The notes: generated by a model from the letters alone, not told the origin. DNA of 7,177 nucleotides from CAYGZQ01 sp964354375 [NCBI: uncultured Planctomycetota bacterium] (GCA_964354375.1 CAYGZQ010000068.1:1-7177), one strand, 5' to 3'. Shown: positions 1 through 6,760, counted from the first letter of the stretch. Made by a program: numbers and translations.

Positions 1-1477
1 CGTCGGTCACTCTGACGCACACCTGTTCCTGGTTGGTGAAGTCGAAGACCTTCGTGGGGTTGGCGTCTGTGCCGCTGTCGTAGGTGTCTCCGAAGGTCCC
101 GTCGTTATCGAAATCCCATTCGAACGTAATCGGAAGGCCTTCCGGATCTGAAGATCCTGAGGCGTCAAATTCGACCGGGATAACTCCCCATGCCGAGACA
201 GGCATTTCAGTCATGACATCGACGCTGCAAATCGGGGCCTGATTCCCCTGCTCGGGCGAGACATATAGATCGTGCCTGAAATACGCGGTTAGGGGATCGT
301 CCCATGCGTCTTTCATCACACCGAAATCATTGGAGTAGTCGAAGCTGTCGAACCTTGCGATGATCCAGTACTCATTCCCTTCCGTCCCGTCGATATCGTC
401 AGCGGGTATCTCCACATGATAGGTCGAGTAGTTCTCGGTTCCGCCGACGGGGATCATTTCCGATCCCGAAAGCTCATGCGGGGAGCTGAGCACGGTGGAC
501 TCGACGATGATCGTCGAGGGCTGATACATCCAGCCGAACAGGCTGATGTCGAGCAGCAGGTCGCCGCCTTTGTTCGACGGGTCGACATAATAGACCGTGC
601 TGTTGTCGTCGACCTTGCACGAGACCGCTTCCGCAGCGTTCGACGGGTGATACTCAGGCTCAGAGCCCGTCCAGTTCGCAATCACCGCGTATCCGTATTT
701 CACTCCCTTGCCGGTGGGGAATCTCAGGTAGTAGTTCCGCTCGTTCATCGCGCCCGACGAGAACACGCCGTACTGGTCGGCGTTGGAGTTCAGCCAGGAC
801 CAGACGTCCTCGAATGTGTCGAGGCCGTCGGAGAAGTACTTGTACGGGTTCAGCGTTGCGGTGCCGGCGAAGCCATTGGAGGCGAGGTTGCCGGGAGTGT
901 ACTTGAGCAGCGGCATACCGGGTCCCTGGAATTCGCTGAGATTGAACCATCGAGTGTACCCGTCCGGTCCGCCGCCGGGCATGTCGGATCCGCCGGAATC
1001 GGGATCGTCAAGCATGAACTGATCGGTTCCGGACAGCGCGTATGAAATCCCGGTTGATTCGAGAATGGCCGACCCGTCGCCCATGAACACGCCGCGAACA
1101 TCGTAGCCGTCGTACTGCGGCATTCCCGGGAACGGGTGCGTGATCCCCACGTTGATGTCCACGTCGATGTAGTCGGTCGTCGAGACAATCTCGTTGATCT
1201 TGAGTTTCATGGTAAGAGGATTCGAGTTCAGGAAATTCACCACGTTAGCTGTGAACATGCCGTGACGGTTGGCGACCGCTTCGACTGTCCCGTTCTCGAC
1301 ATCCACGTACACGTCGAAATAGCCCCAGAGGACCGTGTCGGATGCGGACGAGGAGGCTCGAGGGGAAGCGGGCGAAAGGCCGGGCCCGGGCGACAGCGGA
1401 CTCCCCGCGCTCGAGCATCCCAGGACAACCGGAATACACAGCGCAACTGCTGAGAGGAAGACAACCGATCGATTCAT
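1..1477 (-). CDS. Surface lipoprotein with unnamed N-terminal module and PKD domain (3' end outside window)
   Basis: The minus-strand frame is open from the ATG at 1477 to the left edge (492 codons, no stop), so the C-terminus is missing. AGGAG at 1484-1488 lies 6 nt upstream of the ATG. Residues 1-20 are a lipoprotein signal peptide with lipobox VLGC (Cys21), followed by Ser rather than Asp, which suits outer-membrane sorting. A Ser/Pro-rich linker (22-47) leads into a module of about 355 residues with landmarks LWGY (50-53), THPFPG (113-118), YDVRG (125-129) and DGYTRWFN (172-179), then NPYK and a GGDLLLDISL strand. The same landmarks occur in the same order in the lipoprotein at 2746. Residues about 412-492 match a PKD (Ig-like) domain: DASGSSDPEG (438-447) and FEWDFDNDG (452-460). 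The role is probably surface binding or display. No catalytic motif is seen in the visible part, but the missing C-terminus could carry one. The lipoprotein and PKD calls are firm; the function is unknown. Confidence 0.9.
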   Translation of the reverse strand, partial: MNRSVVFLSAVALCIPVVLGCSSAGSPLSPGPGLSPASPRASSSASDTVLWGYFDVYVDVENGTVEAVANRHGMFTANVVNFLNSNPLTMKLKINEIVSTTDYIDVDINVGITHPFPGMPQYDGYDVRGVFMGDGSAILESTGISYALSGTDQFMLDDPDSGGSDMPGGGPDGYTRWFNLSEFQGPGMPLLKYTPGNLASNGFAGTATLNPYKYFSDGLDTFEDVWSWLNSNADQYGVFSSGAMNERNYYLRFPTGKGVKYGYAVIANWTGSEPEYHPSNAAEAVSCKVDDNSTVYYVDPSNKGGDLLLDISLFGWMYQPSTIIVESTVLSSPHELSGSEMIPVGGTENYSTYHVEIPADDIDGTEGNEYWIIARFDSFDYSNDFGVMKDAWDDPLTAYFRHDLYVSPEQGNQAPICSVDVMTEMPVSAWGVIPVEFDASGSSDPEGLPITFEWDFDNDGTFGDTYDSGTDANPTKVFDFTNQEQVCVRVTD

Positions 1478-1538
1478 ATCAGGCTCCTATGATCTTTGCG
1501 AACGATTCCGAACCGCAATCTGTGCCACGCGGATCAAC

Positions 1539-1567
1539 AGTATAGTATACCTCATCGCAACGGTAAA
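1539..1567 (-). promoter_or_regulatory. Sigma70-type promoter of the PKD lipoprotein gene
   Basis: On the minus strand, TTTACC (1562-1567) is a -35-like box and TATACT (1539-1544) a -10 box, separated by exactly 17 nt. The -10 overlaps a second TATACT, giving TATACTATACT. Transcription would start near 1532, leaving a leader of about 55 nt before the ATG at 1477. It lies in the 122-nt gap after the membrane-protein gene, so the lipoprotein can be transcribed independently of that gene. Confidence 0.6.
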
Positions 1568-1599
1568 CCCGGCGGGAATCATGGGTGCCGCCTGTGGTG

Positions 1600-2391
1600 T
1601 CAAATTATCGGGGTCTCCGAGCGAGTCTCAGACGGTATCTGCTGCAACGTAGCCGGTTGGTAGTCTCCAGATGCTTGGTCGAGCAGATAGGACAGCTTAA
1701 GTTGCTTGTAGATCGCTGCGTAGATTGTTCCCGCCGCAGCGGATGTGACGAAAACGCCCACGATCAGTCCCAACAGCCCAACGTATACGAACAGACCCAT
1801 CAATAACCCCACACCAAACAGCCACAGTCTTCTCCCCTCCGTGATCTTCAAGCTCCTCCTGAACGCGTCCTCCAGCGGCCCCTCAAACCAGCCGTCGGCC
1901 ACAATGAAAAACACAAAGCTCCATCCGATTGCGTAATAGAAAAAAACGATCAAAGCCGCAACAGCGAGTATGCACGCGATTGCGATCAGGAGACCTCCAA
2001 GAACCGCCAATCCGGATTGCGGATCTTCCATCAACAACATTCCTGGAACCCCGGGGATCCCTGCAACCAGAAGGAGACCGACATACATGGCAAGGATCTT
2101 CAACATGAGGCTCCAGTACGTGCCCAGGAATCTCCCGAAATTATCAAACCCTTTGAACAGATCACCGACAGTCGGGCGCCTGTCGAATATCACGTTCAGC
2201 ATCAAAATGGCCCACCCGCCGATCAAAACCGGCTCAACCACAAGTGAAAAGATTATCCCGATGTACGGGATGTAACCAAGCATGGCTATGAGGAATGAAA
2301 GGGCCGAGGCACCTATTACCACCCACGGATACTTATTGAATGCTACCCAGCCCATATTCCAGCATTCCGGGAAAGTGAAGGTGCGTTTCAT
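1600..2391 (-). CDS. Polytopic inner-membrane protein (DUF975/DUF4013-like, tentative)
   Basis: This is a 263-residue protein. I chose the ATG at 2391 because GGAGG lies 5 nt upstream and the sequence MKRTFTFPECWN is a natural start. The frame extends upstream to an ATG at 2604, but that extension is polar, crosses the intergenic palindrome and looks non-coding. Hydrophobic segments lie at about 23-43, 46-68, 95-120, 128-165 (probably two helices) and 187-227, giving roughly six membrane spans. Short polar loops include DRRPTVGDLFKGFDNFGRF (70-88). The block EDAFRRSLKITEGRRLWLF (174-192), followed by two helices and a YAAIYKQL end (224-231), resembles uncharacterised integral-membrane families of the DUF975/DUF4013/GDPD-membrane-domain type. 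That family name is from recall, not a search. The polar tail (232-263) is Gln/Ser/Thr rich and probably cytoplasmic. No catalytic or transport motif is visible. It lies between the two related lipoprotein genes, on the strand of the first and divergent from the second. A functional link is only suggested by position. Confidence 0.88.
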   Translation of the reverse strand: MKRTFTFPECWNMGWVAFNKYPWVVIGASALSFLIAMLGYIPYIGIIFSLVVEPVLIGGWAILMLNVIFDRRPTVGDLFKGFDNFGRFLGTYWSLMLKILAMYVGLLLVAGIPGVPGMLLMEDPQSGLAVLGGLLIAIACILAVAALIVFFYYAIGWSFVFFIVADGWFEGPLEDAFRRSLKITEGRRLWLFGVGLLMGLFVYVGLLGLIVGVFVTSAAAGTIYAAIYKQLKLSYLLDQASGDYQPATLQQIPSETRSETPII

Positions 2392-2458
2392 TGTCTCCTC
2401 CCGCGTGGCCTGTACATGCGCTTCCCCGCACTCGCGGGAGCCTCGTACGATTGAGAAC

Positions 2459-2486
2459 ACTATCACGGCAGCGCGCCGGGGTGCAA
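2459..2486 (-). promoter_or_regulatory. Possible promoter for the membrane-protein gene
   Basis: On the minus strand, TTGCAC (2481-2486) and GATAGT (2459-2464) are separated by 16 nt and sit 68-95 nt upstream of the ATG at 2391. Both boxes match the sigma70 consensus only partly and the spacer is very GC-rich, so this is a weak candidate. Confidence 0.3.
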
Positions 2487-2593
2487 TAGAGTGTTTGTGA
2501 GGGTGGGCTTCAGGGCTCGACGCTGTTGGGTGGGAGAGGATACGCCCTTGCTTACCCGCGGGCCCCTGAATCATTTTGTTGTTTCTGTCGCAA

Positions 2594-2613
2594 GGGCACG
2601 GCATGCCGTGCCC
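2594..2613. repeat. Perfect 20-bp palindrome (REP-like)
   Basis: GGGCACGGCATGCCGTGCCC is identical to its own reverse complement (10-bp arms, no loop). The right flank continues CCTAC, as in the interspersed 'GTAGGGGCACGGC' type of palindrome seen in many environmental bacterial genomes (family recognition from memory). It sits about 60 nt upstream of the -10 box of the lipoprotein gene. It could be an operator, but a mobile REP-type repeat is more likely. Confidence 0.7.
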
Positions 2614-2672
2614 CTACCTGCCATGCCGGGGCGGAACAGACCTCAGACACCGGATATCCATTTCCCCCGTTG

Positions 2673-2681
2673 TGGTAGAAT
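2673..2681 (+). promoter_or_regulatory. Extended -10 promoter of the metallopeptidase lipoprotein gene
   Basis: TGG-TAGAAT matches the extended -10 pattern (TG, one base, then a TATAAT-like hexamer at 2676-2681). No good -35 box lies 16-18 nt upstream, which is tolerable for an extended -10 promoter. Transcription would begin near 2688 and give a leader of about 58 nt before the ATG at 2746. Confidence 0.45.
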
Positions 2682-2745
2682 CTTGTGCAGGTTTATCGAC
2701 CCTGAACCCTCTGTACGAGATCGATCCCACAGGAGTTACCGAATC

Positions 2746-5742
2746 ATGACCCGTCTCATTTCACTCCCGGCTTTTCTGATGTTGATTTTCCTTCTCGCGG
2801 GCTGCGCAGGCAATGACTCTCAGCCCGTATCTCCCGTTTCGACCGGCCCCAGTCTTCTGAGAGCCCCGGTCTTATCGTCCGACCACTCCTTGTGGGGATA
2901 CTGGCAATGCGCCCTGGACAGGGAGTCGGGCGAAATTACGGCCGCACCCGCGCGTACCGCACTCATGCACATTAACGCTGTCGGCCCATTGAACAAAAGC
3001 ATGGGACTGGGGGTCTCGATCGACCCGACCCAGTCCAAACCCGCCGAGGGCTACTTCGTGCTGACGGTCAGCCTGACTCATCCCTTTCCGGGCAATCCGA
3101 AGCTGACCGGGTTCGATGTCCGCGGAATTCTGATAACAACCGCTCAGTACGCCGCGGGTTCTCTCCCGCTTCCCGGGGAATTCGATCCGAAGATACTGAA
3201 TGCGGACGGGTACACCCGGTGGTGGAATCCGACCGAGTTTCCCGTTCCGGGGCTTTTGGGTTACACGCCGGGCATATACGGGAAAGACCCCCCGCCGTCC
3301 ACGCCGATAGCCTCGGGGATTAATCCGTACAAGCAGTTCGCGGATTGTCTCTACTACACGTCGCCGCTCAACTTCCTGACATTCGTTCTGCCCACGAGCC
3401 CCACCGGCAGGAGTGTTTTCACCTCGGGGGCCACGAATTCCAGGCTGTACGAGATTCAGTTTCCGGTCGGCTCAGGCGGACCAACCATATATTTCAACTA
3501 CGCAGTGGACGCATCCTGGGCCATGCCGATTAAGGAGAATCCCATCGTCCCGAACGATTTCCCTCCCGACGCCAATTCCGATGAGGCTTTCATAATGAAT
3601 GCCCAGGTCACGTCGAACACTCTCTGGGCAGCGGGAGGACCTCTCGGGGGAGGGGAGCTGCAGCTCACTATCGAGCTCTGGGACTGGCAGGGCTGGATGA
3701 TAGGCTACGATGGCCAGATCGGGGTGCTGAAACTCGTCTCGCCCTTCTGCGATTTCCAGGACGATGTGATGCCTGAGGTGGAGACGCCCGGTGACGGCAA
3801 GGCGATTCTCACGGCCACGGTATCGGGGGTGCCTTCGGTCTACGGGAAAATCCCGGTATGGATCGGGGTTATCGCGCCGGGGAGCAATTACAAGCAGACG
3901 GGGCAGCCCGCTCCCAATGAGCCGGTCGCGGCATACGCCCTTGTCACCGTCGATGTGGACCAGGCCGAATGCCAGTCGAACGACAATAACTCCTGTTCCA
4001 CCGCAGCGACCATCGGGGCGAATGACTCGAAGCAGGGCATTCTGTGCCTGGATGTCGATGAGACCGACTGGTATTCGCTGACGGTCCTGGCCGGCGGGTC
4101 GGCCCACGGCACGATACATCTCAACACGTACGGCGTCGGAGACATCAACCTGTTTCTCTACAAGGGGTGTCCCCCGAGCCTTGTCGACTACAGCTCCAAC
4201 ACGGGAACTGCCGACGAGGAGATCACATTGAACGGTCTTGGCGAGGGAGATTATTTCATCCAGGTTCTGGAGGCCGATGACGGGGACGGGTCGCCGCGAC
4301 CATATACGGTCACCACTTCCCTGACCGGCATGGGCGAGGAGTGCACTGCCGATGACAACAATGATCCCGATAACGCGACGCCCATTGCCATCGACGGCTC
4401 GCAGGAGGCTACTGTATGCCTGATTGGCGATCCGGCCGACTGGTTCACGTTCGACATCACCGCCGGAACGACCGGACACGGCACGATCGATCTACTCAAC
4501 AACAACTGGGGCAACAACGATATCGCCGTCTACGATGACACTGTATCCGATCCGCTCTATGTCGGCGACCTGCCCGGCAATCTGGATGAGCATCTGGACG
4601 TGGTCCTCGGATCGGGGACTTATTACGTGCGAATCGACGCCATGGACTCGTCCCCGCAGGGCGACAGGCCCTACACACTGAGCCTCGACATAACGGAAGA
4701 TGTCATCGTCGAATGCGACGACCAGGACGGGAATAACACTCCCGAAGAGGCGACTGTAATCGGCCTTGCCGAGACCAAGACCGGGACGGTCTGCTTTCCT
4801 TCCGATCCCGACTGGTACACGTTCGATGTTGCGGGCGACGCGGTCTCTGGCACCGTCACGCTCTCCTCGGATGATCAATTCGACAATGACCTGGCCCTGT
4901 ACGACGACCCGGCAGCGCCGCCGATATACGAATCGGCCAATGTCGGGACGATGGACGAGGTCATAGAGGTGACGGATATTTCCGAGGGAACGTATTACAT
5001 CAGGGCCACCGCATCGCCGGACAGCGCCGGCGCGAACCAGGAATATTCCCTCACCACGGACCTGGGCGCGGATACTTGGGGACCCGTCGATTTCTTCGTG
5101 CATTGCCACATCGTTACGGCCAATGACGGCACCAATCCCGCCACAACCCCGGAAATAGTCGAGGCCGATGTGGACTGGGCCAACCAGTTCTGGTCGAAAT
5201 GGATCGGCGGCTCCGTGAACATGGCCGAGCTTTCGTACATCAACCGGACCTCGTGGCTCTCTCTTACCACGAACGAATCCCAGCAGATGTTCAACCAATA
5301 CGGCGACGGCAGCGGGGCGGTGCACGTTTTCTATGTGAACAGCTTCCCGGACATGCCGGACGCGGCGGCATACACGATGATGGAATGCGAATTCGAAAAT
5401 GAAACCAACGAGTCGACCTATGTTGTCATGTCCGATTACGCCGACAACGCCACTCTGGCCCACGAGCTGGGTCACGCGTTCGGACTTCTGGAGGATATGT
5501 ACCTTCTGGATTTTTACGATTGCGAGGATCTCGACTGGTGCCCGACCGGGCCGTCCGATGTCTACTGCGACCCGGACGATGCCGGCTGGGGCAATATCAT
5601 GTACTGGTCCGTGGGAGAGGATGTCAACGACTATTGGCTCAGCGACGCCGACCTGGTGATGTCGACGCCGCCCATCAACTCACAGGGAGAGAATGTGTGG
5701 TATTTCCAGGTCAACTACCCGGATGCCTTTTACAAGCCGTAA
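2746..5742 (+). CDS. Lipoprotein with three PPC-like repeats and a C-terminal metzincin-like metallopeptidase
   Basis: This is a 998-residue protein. I chose the ATG at 2746, not an upstream start, because AGGAG (2731-2735) precedes it and it opens a signal peptide with lipobox LAGC (Cys20, then Ala, suggesting the outer membrane). Residues about 49-405 form the module shared with the lipoprotein at 1477: LWGYW (49-53), THPFPG (111-116), FDVRG (123-127), DGYTRWWNPTEF (154-165) and NPYK (193-196). Three repeats of exactly 124-residue pitch start at E408, E532 and E656. Each has an EC start, a second Cys 25-26 residues later, a DW[YF] block, a D-[IL]-x-[LV]-Y block and a G-[DT]-Y-[FY]-[IV] end, as in bacterial pre-peptidase C-terminal (PPC) beta-sandwiches. 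Residues about 776-998 are a metzincin-like peptidase with HELGHAFGLLED (906-917) and Met-turn NIMYW (Met952). His906, Glu907 and His910 are present, but position 11 of the motif is Glu916 rather than His or Asp. It probably cleaves extracellular protein from the cell surface; the substrate is unknown. No cysteine-switch propeptide is seen. Confidence 0.93.
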   Translation: MTRLISLPAFLMLIFLLAGCAGNDSQPVSPVSTGPSLLRAPVLSSDHSLWGYWQCALDRESGEITAAPARTALMHINAVGPLNKSMGLGVSIDPTQSKPAEGYFVLTVSLTHPFPGNPKLTGFDVRGILITTAQYAAGSLPLPGEFDPKILNADGYTRWWNPTEFPVPGLLGYTPGIYGKDPPPSTPIASGINPYKQFADCLYYTSPLNFLTFVLPTSPTGRSVFTSGATNSRLYEIQFPVGSGGPTIYFNYAVDASWAMPIKENPIVPNDFPPDANSDEAFIMNAQVTSNTLWAAGGPLGGGELQLTIELWDWQGWMIGYDGQIGVLKLVSPFCDFQDDVMPEVETPGDGKAILTATVSGVPSVYGKIPVWIGVIAPGSNYKQTGQPAPNEPVAAYALVTVDVDQAECQSNDNNSCSTAATIGANDSKQGILCLDVDETDWYSLTVLAGGSAHGTIHLNTYGVGDINLFLYKGCPPSLVDYSSNTGTADEEITLNGLGEGDYFIQVLEADDGDGSPRPYTVTTSLTGMGEECTADDNNDPDNATPIAIDGSQEATVCLIGDPADWFTFDITAGTTGHGTIDLLNNNWGNNDIAVYDDTVSDPLYVGDLPGNLDEHLDVVLGSGTYYVRIDAMDSSPQGDRPYTLSLDITEDVIVECDDQDGNNTPEEATVIGLAETKTGTVCFPSDPDWYTFDVAGDAVSGTVTLSSDDQFDNDLALYDDPAAPPIYESANVGTMDEVIEVTDISEGTYYIRATASPDSAGANQEYSLTTDLGADTWGPVDFFVHCHIVTANDGTNPATTPEIVEADVDWANQFWSKWIGGSVNMAELSYINRTSWLSLTTNESQQMFNQYGDGSGAVHVFYVNSFPDMPDAAAYTMMECEFENETNESTYVVMSDYADNATLAHELGHAFGLLEDMYLLDFYDCEDLDWCPTGPSDVYCDPDDAGWGNIMYWSVGEDVNDYWLSDADLVMSTPPINSQGENVWYFQVNYPDAFYKP

Positions 5743-5781
5743 TACACGAGTCCGTAACGAGACCGTTTTCGAGGTGAAACA

Positions 5782-6384
5782 ATGAGACAAATCTTCCCAA
5801 TAATTATCGCGACAATTATCTTCCTCGCGTTTGCCGCCGGGGGAGCTTTCGCAGCGACCCAGCCCGACGTCGAGAATGTCCGCAGGATGCTCACTGCGCC
5901 GGATAATCAGGACCTGTCGGTTTTCGACCAGGACGCGCTTGTCGATGTTCTGGTGCAGATAATCGAGAACGATCCCGAGGAAGCCCAATATCATGACAGG
6001 GCCGTGACATGCGCGCTGAAGGCGCTCGGCTCCATGCGCGCGCCCCAGGCGGTCGATCTTCTGGTCGCGAATCTCGACAAGTACCCGACAACCTGCCTCT
6101 ATTGGCTTGGGACGTACGCGGACGTGCGGGCGGTGGATGCCATAACCTCCCGCCTCGAGGACGAGGATCCGTCGGTCCGGTACGAAGCTGCGTCCGCGCT
6201 CGCGACGATCCCGTTCGACGAGTCGTGCACAGGCGACTCATGGCGCGACGCACTGTATGCGGCGTATACCAAACTGGTCGAGACAAAGCAGCTTGAGGAC
6301 GACGAGGATGTGTCGGAGGCCCTGTCGAGCGCGACAGAACATCTCCTCCTCGGCATCTCGAATCTGGATAACTCGTCCGACTAA
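5782..6384 (+). CDS. Small exported HEAT-repeat protein
   Basis: This is a 200-residue protein. The ATG at 5782 is preceded by GAGGTG (5771-5776) with 5-nt spacing. It has a Sec signal peptide: Arg2, a hydrophobic core at about 4-20, and a likely cleavage after AFA (22-24). The absence of a lipobox Cys makes it periplasmic or secreted. The mature part is alpha-helical with at least two HEAT/PBS-lyase-type repeats: about 70-98 (DRAVTCALKALG, then APQAVDLLVANL) and about 114-143 (DVRAVDAITSRLEDEDPSVR, then a YEAASALATI helix). A further helical segment runs at about 155-193. The C-terminus is acidic. HEAT repeats bind proteins; no enzyme motif is present. It lies 39 nt after the metallopeptidase lipoprotein gene with no terminator between, so the two are probably cotranscribed. 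A role as partner or regulator of that protein is inference from position only. Confidence 0.88.
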   Translation: MRQIFPIIIATIIFLAFAAGGAFAATQPDVENVRRMLTAPDNQDLSVFDQDALVDVLVQIIENDPEEAQYHDRAVTCALKALGSMRAPQAVDLLVANLDKYPTTCLYWLGTYADVRAVDAITSRLEDEDPSVRYEAASALATIPFDESCTGDSWRDALYAAYTKLVETKQLEDDEDVSEALSSATEHLLLGISNLDNSSD

Positions 6385-6393
6385 GGATTCTTT

Positions 6394-6447
6394 CGGGTGC
6401 CGCCCACAAGCTGAGCGAGTCTTCGATCCGCCGCGGCGGATTGTGGG
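6394..6447 (+). repeat. Interspersed palindromic element, copy A
   Basis: The copy starts CGGGTGCC, contains CACAAGC and CGAGTCTTCGA, and ends GGCGGATTGTGG. Inside it is a perfect 16-bp palindrome ATCCGCCGCGGCGGAT (6426-6441), enclosed by CCCACAA (6403-6409) and TTGTGGG (6441-6447). The same blocks recur in order on the opposite strand at 6761-6810. It begins 10 nt after the HEAT gene stop, and the stem could also slow or stop transcription, though no good T-run follows. Confidence 0.7.
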
Positions 6448-6498
6448 TGTCTTTATGAGGGGGGAAGCATCGATATTACGCGAGATTCTATCCTCAAA

Positions 6499-6520
6499 CC
6501 CGGCATCGCAGACCAAAAGC
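6499..6520 (+). repeat. Solo half copy of the CCCGGCATCGC repeat
   Basis: These 22 bases, beginning CCCGGCATCGCAG and ending CAAAAGC, are repeated exactly at 6598-6619, 99 bp downstream. Here the matching inverted arm is missing, so it looks like half of the hairpin element at 6596-6658. Confidence 0.7.
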
Positions 6521-6555
6521 CGGGTGCCGGGCTCAGGCTGAGCGAGTCTTCGAGC
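6521..6555 (+). repeat. Interspersed element, copy B (partial)
   Basis: The copy begins CGGGTGCC and ends GCTGAGCGAGTCTTCGA plus GC, the same 35-nt layout as the first part of copy A (6394-6428). The second half of the element is absent. It follows directly on the solo half repeat ending at 6520 and overlaps the putative terminator stem. Confidence 0.6.
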
Positions 6556-6580
6556 GTGCCTGTGCCCGTTCCTTTTTTTC
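6529..6580 (+). terminator. Likely intrinsic terminator of the metallopeptidase-HEAT operon
   Basis: GGGCTCAGGC (6529-6538) pairs with GCCTGTGCCC (6558-6567) with one T-T mismatch, plus a C6528-G6568 pair. A T7 run (6573-6579) follows closely. The 19-nt loop is the CGAGTCTTCGA repeat, so the terminator appears to be partly built from repeat sequence. It lies about 145 nt after the HEAT gene stop, which is far but possible. Confidence 0.5.
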
Positions 6581-6595
6581 TCTTTGCAGTGACGT

Positions 6596-6658
6596 AGCCC
6601 GGCATCGCAGACCAAAAGCGCAACACAAGCAAGTCAACCCTGAAAGCGATGCCGGGCT
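6596..6658. repeat. Long-loop hairpin element (CCCGGCATCGC type)
   Basis: AGCCCGGCATCGC (6596-6608) and GCGATGCCGGGCT (6646-6658) are perfect 13-bp inverted arms with a 37-nt spacer. The spacer begins with the sequence shared with the solo half copy at 6499. The architecture matches the hairpin at 6690-6747, which supports one repeat family. Confidence 0.75.
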
Positions 6659-6689
6659 GGATTGATAGGATTAGGAAATCATTATTAAA

Positions 6690-6747
6690 CCCGGCTTCGC
6701 GGTGCAGATCGAGCGTGTGAATGTAAGGTATGGTTCGCGAAGCCGGG
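6690..6747. repeat. Long-loop hairpin element (CCCGGCTTCGC type)
   Basis: CCCGGCTTCGCG (6690-6701) and CGCGAAGCCGGG (6736-6747) are perfect 12-bp inverted arms with a 34-nt spacer. The arms differ from those of the 6596-6658 element mainly by A to T in GGCATC/GGCTTC with a compensating change on the other arm. That is what a conserved stem with a variable spacer would give. Confidence 0.75.
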
Positions 6748-6760
6748 CTACGGGACTTGG

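Larger units (their letters stand above)
2392..2745. other. Divergent intergenic region between membrane-protein and metallopeptidase genes
   Basis: This 354-bp stretch holds no credible gene. It contains a weak candidate promoter toward the membrane-protein gene, a small hairpin in that gene's leader (CCCGC/GCGGG around 2425-2438), a perfect 20-bp palindrome, and an extended -10 promoter toward the lipoprotein gene. The middle part (about 2500-2640) looks like repeat-derived intergenic DNA rather than a conserved regulatory region. The open frame that runs through it into the lipoprotein gene lacks a ribosome site and a signal peptide at its far start. Confidence 0.6.

Noticed and set aside
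416-1045. Plus-strand open frame of 209 residues
   Set aside because: It is antisense to the open lipoprotein frame (1-1477, minus), which has a lipobox, PKD domain and a paralogue. The plus-strand product has no recognisable feature.
2392-2604. Upstream extension of the membrane-protein frame to 2604
   Set aside because: The extra 71 residues are polar and begin inside the palindrome. The ATG at 2391 has a strong ribosome site.
2491-2745. Upstream extension of the metallopeptidase lipoprotein frame to an earlier ATG
   Set aside because: The extension crosses the intergenic palindrome and promoter, and it would bury the signal peptide and lipobox 85 residues inside the protein.
3472-5475. 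Two long minus-strand open frames (3472-4479 and 4492-5475, 335 and 327 residues) opposite the metallopeptidase gene
   Set aside because: They are antisense to a gene with clear domains, are rich in Arg/Val/Ile/Gly as expected from complementing GC-rich codons, and lack signal peptides, motifs or ribosome sites.
5891-6409. Minus-strand open frame of 172 residues opposite the HEAT gene
   Set aside because: It is Arg/Pro-rich shadow coding opposite a gene with a signal peptide and HEAT repeats, and it starts inside the downstream repeat.
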